Positions 50,897 through 59,369 of a DNA stretch of 64,000 nt are shown here, piece after piece. The stretch comes from Methylophilus sp. 14 (GTDB taxonomy: Bacteria > Pseudomonadota > Gammaproteobacteria > Burkholderiales > Methylophilaceae). Positions within the stretch are counted from its first letter, which is position 1. The number at the start of each line of letters is the position of its first letter. The stretch lies in contig NZ_JADKYS010000001.1 in assembly GCF_015354345.1 (NCBI RefSeq), positions 434,001 to 498,000 on the forward strand, written 5' to 3'. The notes under the pieces were generated by a model. That model was not told the DNA's origin. It saw nothing but the letters and a program-made list of their open reading frames with translations, and did not search any database. The position numbers and the translations under genes were made by a program.

Positions 50897-52236
50897 CGAT
50901 GAATCCTGCTGTTTCTGACAATGTGCACGCCATTGAGTCTTATGCGCATAGCGTTAGCCATACCCGCAAAGGCGCCGCCATTTTGCTGCTGGGCCTGGCT
51001 GGTTTTGTGCTGTGGGCGGTGTTTGCGCCGCTGGATGAAGGTGTGCCCACTGAAGGCGTGATCAGCGTCGAAACCAATCACAAAGTCGTCCAGCATTTAA
51101 CGGGTGGCATGGTCAGCGCCTTGCAGGTGCACGAAGGGCAGGAGGTGCAGACTGGCGACGTGCTGTTTAAACTCGATGCGCAGGCCAGCAAGGCACGCTA
51201 TGAAGAGGTATGGCAGCGTTATGCCGGTCTGCGTGCGCAGGAAGACCGTTTGCGTGCCGAGCAGGCCCATCGTGCGGTGATTGATTTTCACCCGGATTTG
51301 ACCAGCCAGCAGCAGGATCCGTTTATACAGCAGCACATGCGTAACCAGAGCCAGTTACTGGCTGCCCGGACCTCAGCGCTGGCAGCGGATATCGCTGGTA
51401 AAAAAGAATCCATCGCAGGTTACCAGGCATTGATTGAAGGTTATCGCGGCGTGTTATCCAGTCATGAATCACAACTCACCTTGCTCGAAGAGCAATTAAA
51501 AGGCGTACGCGCCTTGACCGCAGAAGGCTATGCACCGCGCAATCAACAGAATGACCTAGAGCAGCGCGTGGCAGCGCTGTATGGCGAGCGTGCCAATACC
51601 CAGGCCAATATGACACGTGCCCAACGTGCCATTCTTGAGTTACAGCAGCAGATTAACCAGCGCAACCAGATCGAGCAGAAAGAAATTGATGCTGATATGG
51701 CGCAGGTCAAATTGCAGGTGGAGGCGGATGCGCAGAAAGTGCTGGCTTTGCGCCAGGAGCTTGGACGCACTGAAATTCGCTCCCCGGCATCTGGCCAGGT
51801 GGTGGGCTTGCAGGTGCATACGGTAGGCGCGGTGATCCAGCCTGGTCAAAAGCTCATGGACATTGTGCCGTCCGGCGAGGCATTGATTGTCGATGCGCAA
51901 ATCCCGCCGCATCTGATAGACAAGATCCATGTCGGCCAGGCGGCGGATATCCGTTTTTCTACCTTTGCCAACAGCCCACAGTTACTGGCAGAAGGACAGT
52001 TGAAGTCGGTCTCTAAAGATTTGTTGAGCAAACCTGCTGCCACGGTAGAAGGTAGCCAAAGCTATTACCTGGCGCGCGTGATGCTCACCGATAAAGGCAT
52101 GCAAGCCTTGCAGGGGCGCCAGTTACAGCCTGGCATGCCGGTGCAGGTGGTGATTAAAACCGGCGAACGCACACTGTGGAACTACCTGATGCATCCACTC
52201 AGCAAACGCCTGGCGGCGTCGATGAAGGAAGAGTGA
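50887..52236 (+). CDS. HlyD/PrtE-family membrane fusion protein of T1SS
   Basis: 449-residue adaptor. A short cytoplasmic N-terminus, one membrane helix (about 35-52, AILLLGLAGFVLWAVF), the first lipoyl half (TGGMVSALQVHEGQEVQTGD), a long coiled-coil hairpin (about 105-300, many Q/A/E/R heptads) and the second half (SPASGQVVGLQVHTVGAVIQ) lead to a barrel that docks to TolC. It overlaps the ABC gene by 10 bases and touches the TolC gene (TGATG). Confidence 0.92.
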   Translation: MRLTMNPAVSDNVHAIESYAHSVSHTRKGAAILLLGLAGFVLWAVFAPLDEGVPTEGVISVETNHKVVQHLTGGMVSALQVHEGQEVQTGDVLFKLDAQASKARYEEVWQRYAGLRAQEDRLRAEQAHRAVIDFHPDLTSQQQDPFIQQHMRNQSQLLAARTSALAADIAGKKESIAGYQALIEGYRGVLSSHESQLTLLEEQLKGVRALTAEGYAPRNQQNDLEQRVAALYGERANTQANMTRAQRAILELQQQINQRNQIEQKEIDADMAQVKLQVEADAQKVLALRQELGRTEIRSPASGQVVGLQVHTVGAVIQPGQKLMDIVPSGEALIVDAQIPPHLIDKIHVGQAADIRFSTFANSPQLLAEGQLKSVSKDLLSKPAATVEGSQSYYLARVMLTDKGMQALQGRQLQPGMPVQVVIKTGERTLWNYLMHPLSKRLAASMKEE

Positions 52237-53597
52237 TGCGCGCAGCAGTAAAGTTGAAATATGGACTGCAGTTGTGGCTGCTGGTGACAGGCTTGTGTTC
52301 GGGGGTGGCGGTCTTGCAGGCGCAAGAAGACCTGAATGGCCTGTATCAATTGGCGGTGACTAATAATGCTGACTATCGTGCGGCACTGGCGAATACAGAG
52401 GCTGAGCGTGAGGAGCTGACCAAGGCGCGGGCGCTGTTTTATCCCAAGGTGCAACTGGGCCTGACCAAAGGCCGCGGCAATACCGACCGCACCACGCAAA
52501 CAACGCTGGGCGCGGTGAATAGCGAGTTGGATTATTCGCTGGAAAATTACAATCTTTCGGTCAAACAACCTTTGTTTAACCGCGAGACCATGGCGATTTA
52601 TGGCGGGGCCAAATCGTATGTCAGCGCACAGGAGTCCTTGCTGGAACAGGAGAATGCCAAGCTGATTCTCAAACTGGTGTCGGTGTACTTGGAAACACTG
52701 TATGCGCAAGACCGGGTCAGTGTGCAGCAACGCAAACTAGACGCAGTGAGCCAGCAATTGCGCCAGGCTGACCAGCGCTATGTGCATGGCAGCGGCACGG
52801 TGGTCGAGGTGAGTGAGGCGCAGTCTAACCTGGACGTGGCGAAAGTGGAGCACATACAGGCCAGTAATGATTTGCTCTCAAACCAGCAGAGCTTGCAGAT
52901 TCTGACCGGGGCATCGCAGGGCTTGTCAGCCACCCTGGTGGTGGATGGCCTGCGTGGATTAAATGCCTCAACGCAGTCTTTGGATCACTGGCTGGCAATG
53001 GCGCGGCAACATCATCCGGAGTTGGCTGCAGCCTACCAGAACGTGGAAGTCGCCAAAAAAGACATTGAGAAAAAACAGGCCGGGCATTACCCGACGCTGG
53101 ACCTGGTCGGTGTGCGTTCATATAGCCAGAACGACAGTAATAATACGCTGGGCTCGCGCTTTGATACCACCACCATTGCCTTACAGATGAATGTGCCCTT
53201 GTTTGCGGGCGGCTATGTCAATGCCAATGTGCGTCAGAGCGCCAGCCGCCTGACTGCCAGTGAAGAAAGCATGACTGCCAAGTCACGCGAGATTGAATTC
53301 AATGTGCGCAAATACTACCAAAGCCTGCAGGCACAACAACAATCTATCAGTGCTTATCAACAAGCGGTGCAATCGGCCAGTGTGGCGCTGGATGGCACAC
53401 AAAAAGGCTTTATGGCCGGGTTTAAAACCAATCACGAAGTGCTGGATGCGCAGCAAAAACTGTTTACCAACCAGTTGTCGCTGACCAAGGCTTATTACAG
53501 CCTGATCAGCGATTGGGTCAATTTGCAGTTTAGCAGTGGCTTGCTGACGCTGGAGACGCTTAACCGCGTGAGCCAATTATTTACGCTCAACAAATAA
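52236..53597 (+). CDS. TolC-family outer-membrane channel of T1SS
   Basis: 453 residues with a signal peptide (about 1-30, LWLLVTGLCSGVAVLQA then QED). Two OEP repeats are visible as A/Q-rich helices and beta segments (ANTEAEREELTKARALFYPK; NVEVAKKDIEKKQAGHYPTL). It forms the trimeric exit duct for the RTX substrate. ATG at 52236 overlaps the adaptor stop (TGATG); the frame is open from 52176 inside the adaptor gene. Followed 9 bases later by the pseudopilus operon. Confidence 0.92.
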   Translation: MRAAVKLKYGLQLWLLVTGLCSGVAVLQAQEDLNGLYQLAVTNNADYRAALANTEAEREELTKARALFYPKVQLGLTKGRGNTDRTTQTTLGAVNSELDYSLENYNLSVKQPLFNRETMAIYGGAKSYVSAQESLLEQENAKLILKLVSVYLETLYAQDRVSVQQRKLDAVSQQLRQADQRYVHGSGTVVEVSEAQSNLDVAKVEHIQASNDLLSNQQSLQILTGASQGLSATLVVDGLRGLNASTQSLDHWLAMARQHHPELAAAYQNVEVAKKDIEKKQAGHYPTLDLVGVRSYSQNDSNNTLGSRFDTTTIALQMNVPLFAGGYVNANVRQSASRLTASEESMTAKSREIEFNVRKYYQSLQAQQQSISAYQQAVQSASVALDGTQKGFMAGFKTNHEVLDAQQKLFTNQLSLTKAYYSLISDWVNLQFSSGLLTLETLNRVSQLFTLNK

Positions 53598-53606
53598 GGA
53601 ATAAAC

Positions 53607-54029
53607 ATGAAGTGTTCAAAGGGGATGAAACAGTCTGGGTTTACCTTGCTGGAGTTGCTGGTGGTGATGGTGATTATCGGCCTGCTGGCGGGTTACGTGG
53701 GCCCCAAGTATTTTGCCCAGATTGGCAAATCAGAAACCAAAACAGCTAAAGCACAAATTGAGGCACTGTCACGTGCCTTGGATACTTATCGGCTGGATAT
53801 TGGCCATTATCCATCGACTGAGCAGGGTTTGGCGGCGCTTAACCGGCAGCCGGATGGCGAAACCAAATGGCAGGGCCCTTACTTGGCCAAAGGCGTGCCC
53901 GCCGACCCATGGGGCAGAGCTTATCAATACCGTTATCCCGGTGAGCATGGCGATTACGATGTGTGGACCCTGGGCAGTGATGGCGCAGTGGGCGGACAGG
54001 ACGCGGATAGCGACGTTGGTAACTGGTAG
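53607..54029 (+). CDS. gspG: major pseudopilin GspG
   Basis: 140-residue type II secretion major pseudopilin. Prepilin motif KQSG-FTLLELLVVMVIIG with Glu at mature position 5, N-terminal helix, and the GspG signatures YPSTEQGLAAL, GPYLAKGVPADPWGRAYQY and DYDVWTLGSDGAVGG (calcium-loop region). AAGGA precedes the ATG. First gene of the cluster; a prepilin peptidase must act from elsewhere in the genome. Confidence 0.95.
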   Translation: MKCSKGMKQSGFTLLELLVVMVIIGLLAGYVGPKYFAQIGKSETKTAKAQIEALSRALDTYRLDIGHYPSTEQGLAALNRQPDGETKWQGPYLAKGVPADPWGRAYQYRYPGEHGDYDVWTLGSDGAVGGQDADSDVGNW

Positions 54030-54048
54030 CGATTTCACCTAAACCACC

Positions 54049-55239
54049 ATGAAGTTTGAATTAAAAGTATTACAGGGCGCGCAGGTCAGTTGGCTGACGG
54101 TGGATGCCATGGACCGCCAGTCGGCCTTACAGCAAGCGCAGGCACAAGGCTATGGCGTGTTGCAGGTACGGTCGGCGCGTGCACAGGGCTGGCTACAGTG
54201 GCCACTGAAAACGCAGACGTTTAATCTCAGCCTGTTTAGTCAGGAGCTGCTCACGTTGCTGGAGTCTGGACTGAGCCTGATTGAGGCGATTGAAGGTCTG
54301 GCTGAAAAAGAGCAGCAAGACCATGCGCGTGCCGTGTTAACGCAGTTGCGCACGGCGCTATTTGAGGGCTTGCCGTTGTCGCAGGCGCTGGCCTTGCAAC
54401 CAGGCGTATTCAGCCCCTTGTATATCGCCTTGATTCGCGCCAGTGAACGCACCGGTGACATGGTGCAAGCTTTGCGTCGCCATGTCGCTTACCAGACACA
54501 AGTAGAGGCGATTCGTAAAAAGATTATTGCGGCTTCGATTTACCCGGTGTTGCTCATCGTGGTGGGCGGGCTGGTCGTGCTGTTTTTACTCGGCTATGTG
54601 GTGCCGCGCTTTAGCACCATTTATGAAAGCGGCGGTGACAACCTGCCCTGGGCCAGCCAGATGCTGTTGCGTTGGGGGCAATTATTGCAAGGGCATGGTG
54701 AATGGGTACTGCTGGCCACTGTGGGCATGGTGGCCGCTGTGTGGCTGCTGTTTTCACGCCCGGCCAGCAAGGCCTGGCTCATGCAGCGCGTGTGGCAAAT
54801 CCCCAGTTTGGGCGAGGCCTTGCGCATTTACCAGTTGGCGCGGTTTTACCGCACGCTAGGCATGTTGTTACAGGGAGGAATTCCCTTGCTGACGGCCCTG
54901 GGCATGGTGCAATCTCTGTTGCCGCAAGAGTTGCAACTGGCTTTGCAGCGCGTGATTGCCGAGGTGCGTGAAGGCAAGGCTTTATCGGGCGCCATGGAGA
55001 CACATGGCCTGACCACGTCGATTGCCAACCGCATGCTGCGTGTGGGTGAGCGCAGCGGGCAACTGGATGACATGCTGGGTCGCATCGGCGTGTTTTATGA
55101 CGAAGAAACAGCGCGGCGGGTGGAGTGGCTGAGCAAGCTGCTGGAACCGGCACTGATGGTAATCATCGGCCTGATTGTCGGGCTGGTGGTGGTGTTGATG
55201 TATATGCCGATTTTTGAGCTGGCAGGCGCAATAGAATAG
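54049..55239 (+). CDS. gspF: GspF inner-membrane platform protein
   Basis: 396 residues with two T2SSF repeats: FSQELLTLLESGLSLIEAIE near 65-85 and FYRTLGMLLQGGIPLLTAL near 265-285, with three membrane helices (about 165-190, 220-240, 365-390). It anchors the assembly ATPase and pseudopilus growth. No strong SD precedes its ATG. Confidence 0.93.
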   Translation: MKFELKVLQGAQVSWLTVDAMDRQSALQQAQAQGYGVLQVRSARAQGWLQWPLKTQTFNLSLFSQELLTLLESGLSLIEAIEGLAEKEQQDHARAVLTQLRTALFEGLPLSQALALQPGVFSPLYIALIRASERTGDMVQALRRHVAYQTQVEAIRKKIIAASIYPVLLIVVGGLVVLFLLGYVVPRFSTIYESGGDNLPWASQMLLRWGQLLQGHGEWVLLATVGMVAAVWLLFSRPASKAWLMQRVWQIPSLGEALRIYQLARFYRTLGMLLQGGIPLLTALGMVQSLLPQELQLALQRVIAEVREGKALSGAMETHGLTTSIANRMLRVGERSGQLDDMLGRIGVFYDEETARRVEWLSKLLEPALMVIIGLIVGLVVVLMYMPIFELAGAIE

Positions 55240-55252
55240 GAAACGCCATCGC

Positions 55253-56953
55253 ATGAATATGCAGGATTTACCACTCACCGGGCAGATGCCGCCGCCATTG
55301 GCGACCGCATTGTTGCCGCAGGCACGCCAGTTGGCGCAACAAACCGGCCGTCCGCTGATGGAGGTACTGGAGGAGTTATCTGGCCAGGCACCCGATGCGT
55401 TTGTGCAAGCGCTGGGGCAGTGCATGCATTATCCAGCGCTGACGGCGCTGGACCTGCATGCCATGCAGCCCATGTTTGAAGTGTTACGTTTTGCGGATGC
55501 CAGCACCTTGCATGCTGTGCTGATGCAGAAACCAGACCAGTCATTACAATTGGTTTTGGCCGATCCGTTCGATGAAGCATTGCAGTTGCGCTTGCAGAGC
55601 ATGGTGCGTGTGCCGGTGCAGTGGTGTCTGGCACATCGCAACGATATTGCCGCCTGTTTGCAATTTCATGAGGCGCAAATGCGCGCGCTGGATCAGGTGC
55701 AACACAGTGACAGCGCAAGCCATGAGGAAGAGGTCCCCGTCGAAGAGCTGTCGCTGAAATCCATCAGCGAAGACAGCAGCCCGGTGGTGCGTTTTGTGCG
55801 TTCGACTTTGTATGATGCGCTCAAAGCCGGGGCCAGCGATATCCACCTTGAATCCACCATGCATGGCTTGCGGGTCAAATACCGTATTGATGGCGTACTC
55901 AATGAAGTGGGCGGCCTGGCAGGCGTGATGCAGGCCGAGCAAGCCATTTCGCGCATCAAGGTCATGTCCGAGCTGGATATTGCCGAACGCCGCATTCCGC
56001 AGGATGGCCGCTGCAAAGTACATGCCCTGGGCCGCGAGATCGACCTGCGTGTCTCCATCATGCCCAGCGTCGTCGGCGAAGATGCCGTGTTGCGCGTGCT
56101 GGACCGCAAAGCCCTGAGTGAAGCGCAAGGCATCAGCCTGGAGGTGCTGGGTTTCGCCCCGGACTTACTGGCGCAAATCCGCGCGCAGGCGGAAGCGCCT
56201 TATGGTATGTTGCTGGTCACCGGGCCCACCGGCAGTGGCAAAACCACCACCCTCTACGGCATGATTTCCGAAATCAACCAGGGCCAGGACAAGATTATTA
56301 CCATTGAAGACCCGGTCGAATACCAATTGCCAGGCGTGCTGCAAATCCCGGTTAACGAGAAAAAAGGCCTGACCTTTGCGCGCGGTTTGCGCTCTATTTT
56401 GCGTCACGACCCGGACAAAATCATGGTCGGTGAAATCCGCGATGGTGAAACGGCGCAGATTGCCGTGCAGTCGGCGCTCACCGGGCATTTGGTGCTCACC
56501 ACCGTGCATGCCAATAACGTGTTTGATGTCATCGGCCGCTTCACCAATATGGGCGTGGATGCTTACAGCTTTGTGTCCGCGGTCAATGTCATCCTCGCCC
56601 AGCGACTGGTGCGCGTGATCTGCCCATTCTGCAAGGTGGATGATGCGCCGGAACCCGTATTGTTAAGCAAGTCAGGGCTGACGATAGAAGGCACGCAACA
56701 CTACCAGTTTAAAAAAGGCCAGGGCTGCGGCCAGTGCCATGGCAGCGGTTACAAGGGCCGCAAAGGCATCGCCGAATTGCTGCTGTTTGATGACCGCATG
56801 CGCGAACTCATCGTTGCCAAAGCGCCTATCAGCCAGATCAAGGCCCTGGCAGCCACCACGGGGACGCGTGCGATGCGTGATGCAGGCCTGGCTTTGGTGG
56901 CGGCAGGCGAAACCACTTTGCAGGAGATTAACCGTGTTACAGCACTCTCCTGA
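55253..56953 (+). CDS. gspE: GspE/PilB-type assembly ATPase
   Basis: 566-residue secretion ATPase. An N-terminal GspE domain (about 1-150) precedes the AAA-like core: Walker A GPTGSGKTTTLYG, Asp box ITIEDPVEYQLPG, Walker B region IMVGEIRDGETA, His box LTTVHANN. The zinc tetracysteine CPFC...CGQC near 460-495 is intact. The preceding GGAAACGCC is a modest SD. The next gene starts inside its end. Confidence 0.95.
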   Translation: MNMQDLPLTGQMPPPLATALLPQARQLAQQTGRPLMEVLEELSGQAPDAFVQALGQCMHYPALTALDLHAMQPMFEVLRFADASTLHAVLMQKPDQSLQLVLADPFDEALQLRLQSMVRVPVQWCLAHRNDIAACLQFHEAQMRALDQVQHSDSASHEEEVPVEELSLKSISEDSSPVVRFVRSTLYDALKAGASDIHLESTMHGLRVKYRIDGVLNEVGGLAGVMQAEQAISRIKVMSELDIAERRIPQDGRCKVHALGREIDLRVSIMPSVVGEDAVLRVLDRKALSEAQGISLEVLGFAPDLLAQIRAQAEAPYGMLLVTGPTGSGKTTTLYGMISEINQGQDKIITIEDPVEYQLPGVLQIPVNEKKGLTFARGLRSILRHDPDKIMVGEIRDGETAQIAVQSALTGHLVLTTVHANNVFDVIGRFTNMGVDAYSFVSAVNVILAQRLVRVICPFCKVDDAPEPVLLSKSGLTIEGTQHYQFKKGQGCGQCHGSGYKGRKGIAELLLFDDRMRELIVAKAPISQIKALAATTGTRAMRDAGLALVAAGETTLQEINRVTALS

Positions 56954-57830
56954 CCCAGGTGTGGATTGCCGCGAGGCCGATAGCCGCCGCTGGTGGCAGG
57001 CCTGGACTGCGCCGGAGTTGCGTCTGGTCATCACTTGCGATGCATTGGAAGTCTTTCAATTTAAACGCGCCTGGTGGCCGGGCAGTCGTCCGCAGCTTTT
57101 CAGCCATCAACGTTATGCTTTGCCAGGCAATGCGCACGATCTTTTGCCGCCAGACGCTTTGTGGCAAACCCTGCATGAGGTGTTGGCGCCATTGGTGGGC
57201 CAGCGCTGGCATGTGGTGGTGGTGCTTTCTAACCAGTATGCGCGTTGGTTGGTGCTGCCTTGGCAGCCTGACATCCGCTCGTCCGCCGACCAGGCCGCCT
57301 ATCACCGCCATGGCTTGCAGCAGGCTTTTGCCAACGATGGACAGGATTGGCAGATTGAGGCCCAGCCAGGGGCTTATGGCCAGGCCACCTTGCTGAATGC
57401 ACTGCCCGCCGCATTATTGGCAAAGTTGCAGGCCGCACTGGCCGACTATCGGTTGCCCGCTGGCATCATCACTGCCGCGTGGACACTGGCGGCTAACCAG
57501 GCCTTGCATATCATGCGTCAGCAGGGCTTTTCAGCTAATGGCTGGATTGTATGTCGTGAGTCCGGTCACTTAACTGTGGCTTGCCTGATGCAGGGTGAAT
57601 GGCAGCAGATTCGCCAATTACCGGTCGACGCCCATTGGCGGCCGACCTTGACGCAGTGGTTATCACGCGAGCAGGCCATATATCCCGAGCGGGCAGCGTT
57701 GCCCATCTTTTTGTCACTAGCCGAGCCTAGTGGAGCTACACCGCAATCTATGTTGCCGTTTCAGGTGGTGGATTTGTGCAGCAGGCTGGATCAACCATCC
57801 CAGCCAGCAACGCAACGGAGGATGGCGTAA
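56934..57830 (+). CDS. PilM/GspL/MshI-like cytoplasmic protein
   Basis: 298 residues starting with GTG at 56934 (AGGAG 9 bases upstream, inside gspE, 20-base overlap). No membrane segment. The fold is likely actin-like as in PilM/GspL cytoplasmic domains: LRLVITCDALEVFQF, HVVVVLSNQYARWLVLPW, LPAGIITAAWTLAANQ and GWIVCRESGHLTVACL. Position after gspE and before PilN/O/P-like genes supports this assignment; sequence similarity by eye is weak. Confidence 0.7.
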   Translation: MLQHSPDPGVDCREADSRRWWQAWTAPELRLVITCDALEVFQFKRAWWPGSRPQLFSHQRYALPGNAHDLLPPDALWQTLHEVLAPLVGQRWHVVVVLSNQYARWLVLPWQPDIRSSADQAAYHRHGLQQAFANDGQDWQIEAQPGAYGQATLLNALPAALLAKLQAALADYRLPAGIITAAWTLAANQALHIMRQQGFSANGWIVCRESGHLTVACLMQGEWQQIRQLPVDAHWRPTLTQWLSREQAIYPERAALPIFLSLAEPSGATPQSMLPFQVVDLCSRLDQPSQPATQRRMA

Positions 57831-58342
57831 TGCATGTCCGCTTCAATCACGCCCCCGGTCGCCTGCCAGGGCCAGTGGCCACGTTGCTTGGCCTAATTTT
57901 GCTAGGCAGTCTGGTTTGGCTAACGGTGGTGTACCAGCAGTTGACCGAGGAAAACACGGCTTTGCAGCAACAATGGCAAACGCATTTATCGTTACAGGCA
58001 GCCGACCAGCAAACCGTGCATGTACCTGTGGTCAATCCGGCACTGGCGTCGGATATCGTCGAGGCACAGCGACAGATACATACCCCCTGGCTCGCATTGT
58101 TAGGGGACCTCGAGCGTGTCCAGCAAGCCCAGTTGTACTGGCTGCAACTCTCCCCTGATGCCAAGCGTAAACAGATCCGCATGACAGTGCTGGCACAGCA
58201 GCGCCAGCAGGGCTGGGCGTTGGTTGAGCGTCTGAAAAAACAGTCTGCGTTAACGGACGTGAAACTCAAGGCCAGCGAAGCGACTGAAGTGAATGGCTTG
58301 CGTATGACCACCTTGCATGTGGAGGCCGGATGGCAGTTCTAA
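57830..58342 (+). CDS. PilN/MshJ-like inner-membrane protein
   Basis: 170 residues: a short cytoplasmic stretch, one membrane helix (about 18-38, LLGLILLGSLVWLTVVYQ), a coiled coil and a small periplasmic domain ending LRMTTLHVEAGWQF. This is the PilN/GspL-C-terminal plan. TAATG junction with the gene before, 13-base overlap with the gene after. Confidence 0.75.
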   Translation: MHVRFNHAPGRLPGPVATLLGLILLGSLVWLTVVYQQLTEENTALQQQWQTHLSLQAADQQTVHVPVVNPALASDIVEAQRQIHTPWLALLGDLERVQQAQLYWLQLSPDAKRKQIRMTVLAQQRQQGWALVERLKKQSALTDVKLKASEATEVNGLRMTTLHVEAGWQF

Positions 58343-58878
58343 ATAAAGCCATGCAGCGCGTTCACTACGTGTGCCAGCAAACCTTAAGTACGCACCGCTG
58401 GTTGGCAGTCATATTGCTGATCACAGTCGTATTGTTCGGGCTGGTGACCCACGCCTGGTGGCGTGGGCATACCTTGCAACATGCCTTGCAGCAAATGTCT
58501 GCGCCCACCAAGCGTGCATTGCCTGTTATGCAGCACAAGCCACAAGTGGTGAGCGTGTTGCAAACCTGGCCCGGTGAAGAGGAGGCTGACAGCATCAGTG
58601 CCGAGATCCTGGCGACGGCAGATGCGATGGGCATGGTGTTCGAGCGCGCAGAATTCCAGTCTGCCGCCGTTGAACATTCTGGTTTGCAGGTGCAACGCAT
58701 TAAGTTACCTCTCAAGGGCGATTATTTGCAGGTACGCCACTTTTTGCAGCAGGTGTTGCAACACTACCCCAGCCTGGCATTAAGCCAGTTCAAACTGCAA
58801 CGCAGCGATGTGTTGCAGCCTGAGCTTGAGGCCTATGTGGAATTCAGTTTGTATACACGCAAGCGAGGCCAGATATGA
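58330..58878 (+). CDS. PilO/GspM-like inner-membrane protein
   Basis: 182 residues: membrane helix at about 24-44 (LAVILLITVVLFGLVTHAWW), short coiled coil, then a ferredoxin-like periplasmic domain (LQVQRIKLPLKGDYLQVRHF, LALSQFKLQRSD) as in PilO/GspM. ATG lies inside the previous gene and the end overlaps the next by 4 bases. Confidence 0.75.
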   Translation: MAVLNKAMQRVHYVCQQTLSTHRWLAVILLITVVLFGLVTHAWWRGHTLQHALQQMSAPTKRALPVMQHKPQVVSVLQTWPGEEEADSISAEILATADAMGMVFERAEFQSAAVEHSGLQVQRIKLPLKGDYLQVRHFLQQVLQHYPSLALSQFKLQRSDVLQPELEAYVEFSLYTRKRGQI

Positions 58879-59369
58879 TGCGACGCGGATTACTATGGGC
58901 CGCTCTGGCCTGCACCTTACTGGCATGTTGGTGGGTGGAGCAAGCCGAGCAGGCACCGGTTGCGGCTGTACAGCCGCCTCAACGTCGTGTGAGCCTAGCG
59001 CAGGCCTTGCCTCAAGCGGTTGTGCCGAAGCGCATCTCAGCACCGCAAAACGTCTCAATACCGGCAAGCATGACGGCAGTCGCCGACGAACCTGCTATCG
59101 ACCTGTTTGCCGTGTTGGAAATGCCATCCGCCGACAGTGCCGAGGCTGCCATGCCTGAAGCCGTGAATCCTTATACCTATGCCGGTCGCTTGCAAGAGGA
59201 TGGGCGCTGGACCGTGTTTTTAACCGATGGCCAGCAACAATACGTATTACATGAGGGCGACCACTTTGCCGAAGGTTGGCGGGTGGCGGTGCTGGATCAA
59301 CAAAAAGTCGTGCTGCAGCATGCGGCCGAGCGCTTTGAAATCAGGCTGGATAACGGGGTGGTATTTTGA
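58875..59369 (+). CDS. PilP/GspC-like protein
   Basis: 164 residues: N-terminal membrane anchor (about 5-20, LLWAALACTLLACWW), a proline/alanine-rich linker, then a homology-region-like beta domain (YAGRLQEDGRWTVFLTDG, QQYVLHEGDHFAEGW) as in PilP/GspC, which contacts the secretin. LLACWW could also be read as a lipobox, but the residues after Cys are bulky. Overlaps neighbours by 4 bases at each end. Confidence 0.75.
   Translation: MMRRGLLWAALACTLLACWWVEQAEQAPVAAVQPPQRRVSLAQALPQAVVPKRISAPQNVSIPASMTAVADEPAIDLFAVLEMPSADSAEAAMPEAVNPYTYAGRLQEDGRWTVFLTDGQQQYVLHEGDHFAEGWRVAVLDQQKVVLQHAAERFEIRLDNGVVF

Noticed and set aside
56739-56933. N-terminal extension of the PilM-like gene inside gspE
   Set aside because: Longest open frame only; GTG at 56934 with a good SD inside the end of gspE gives the expected gene size.
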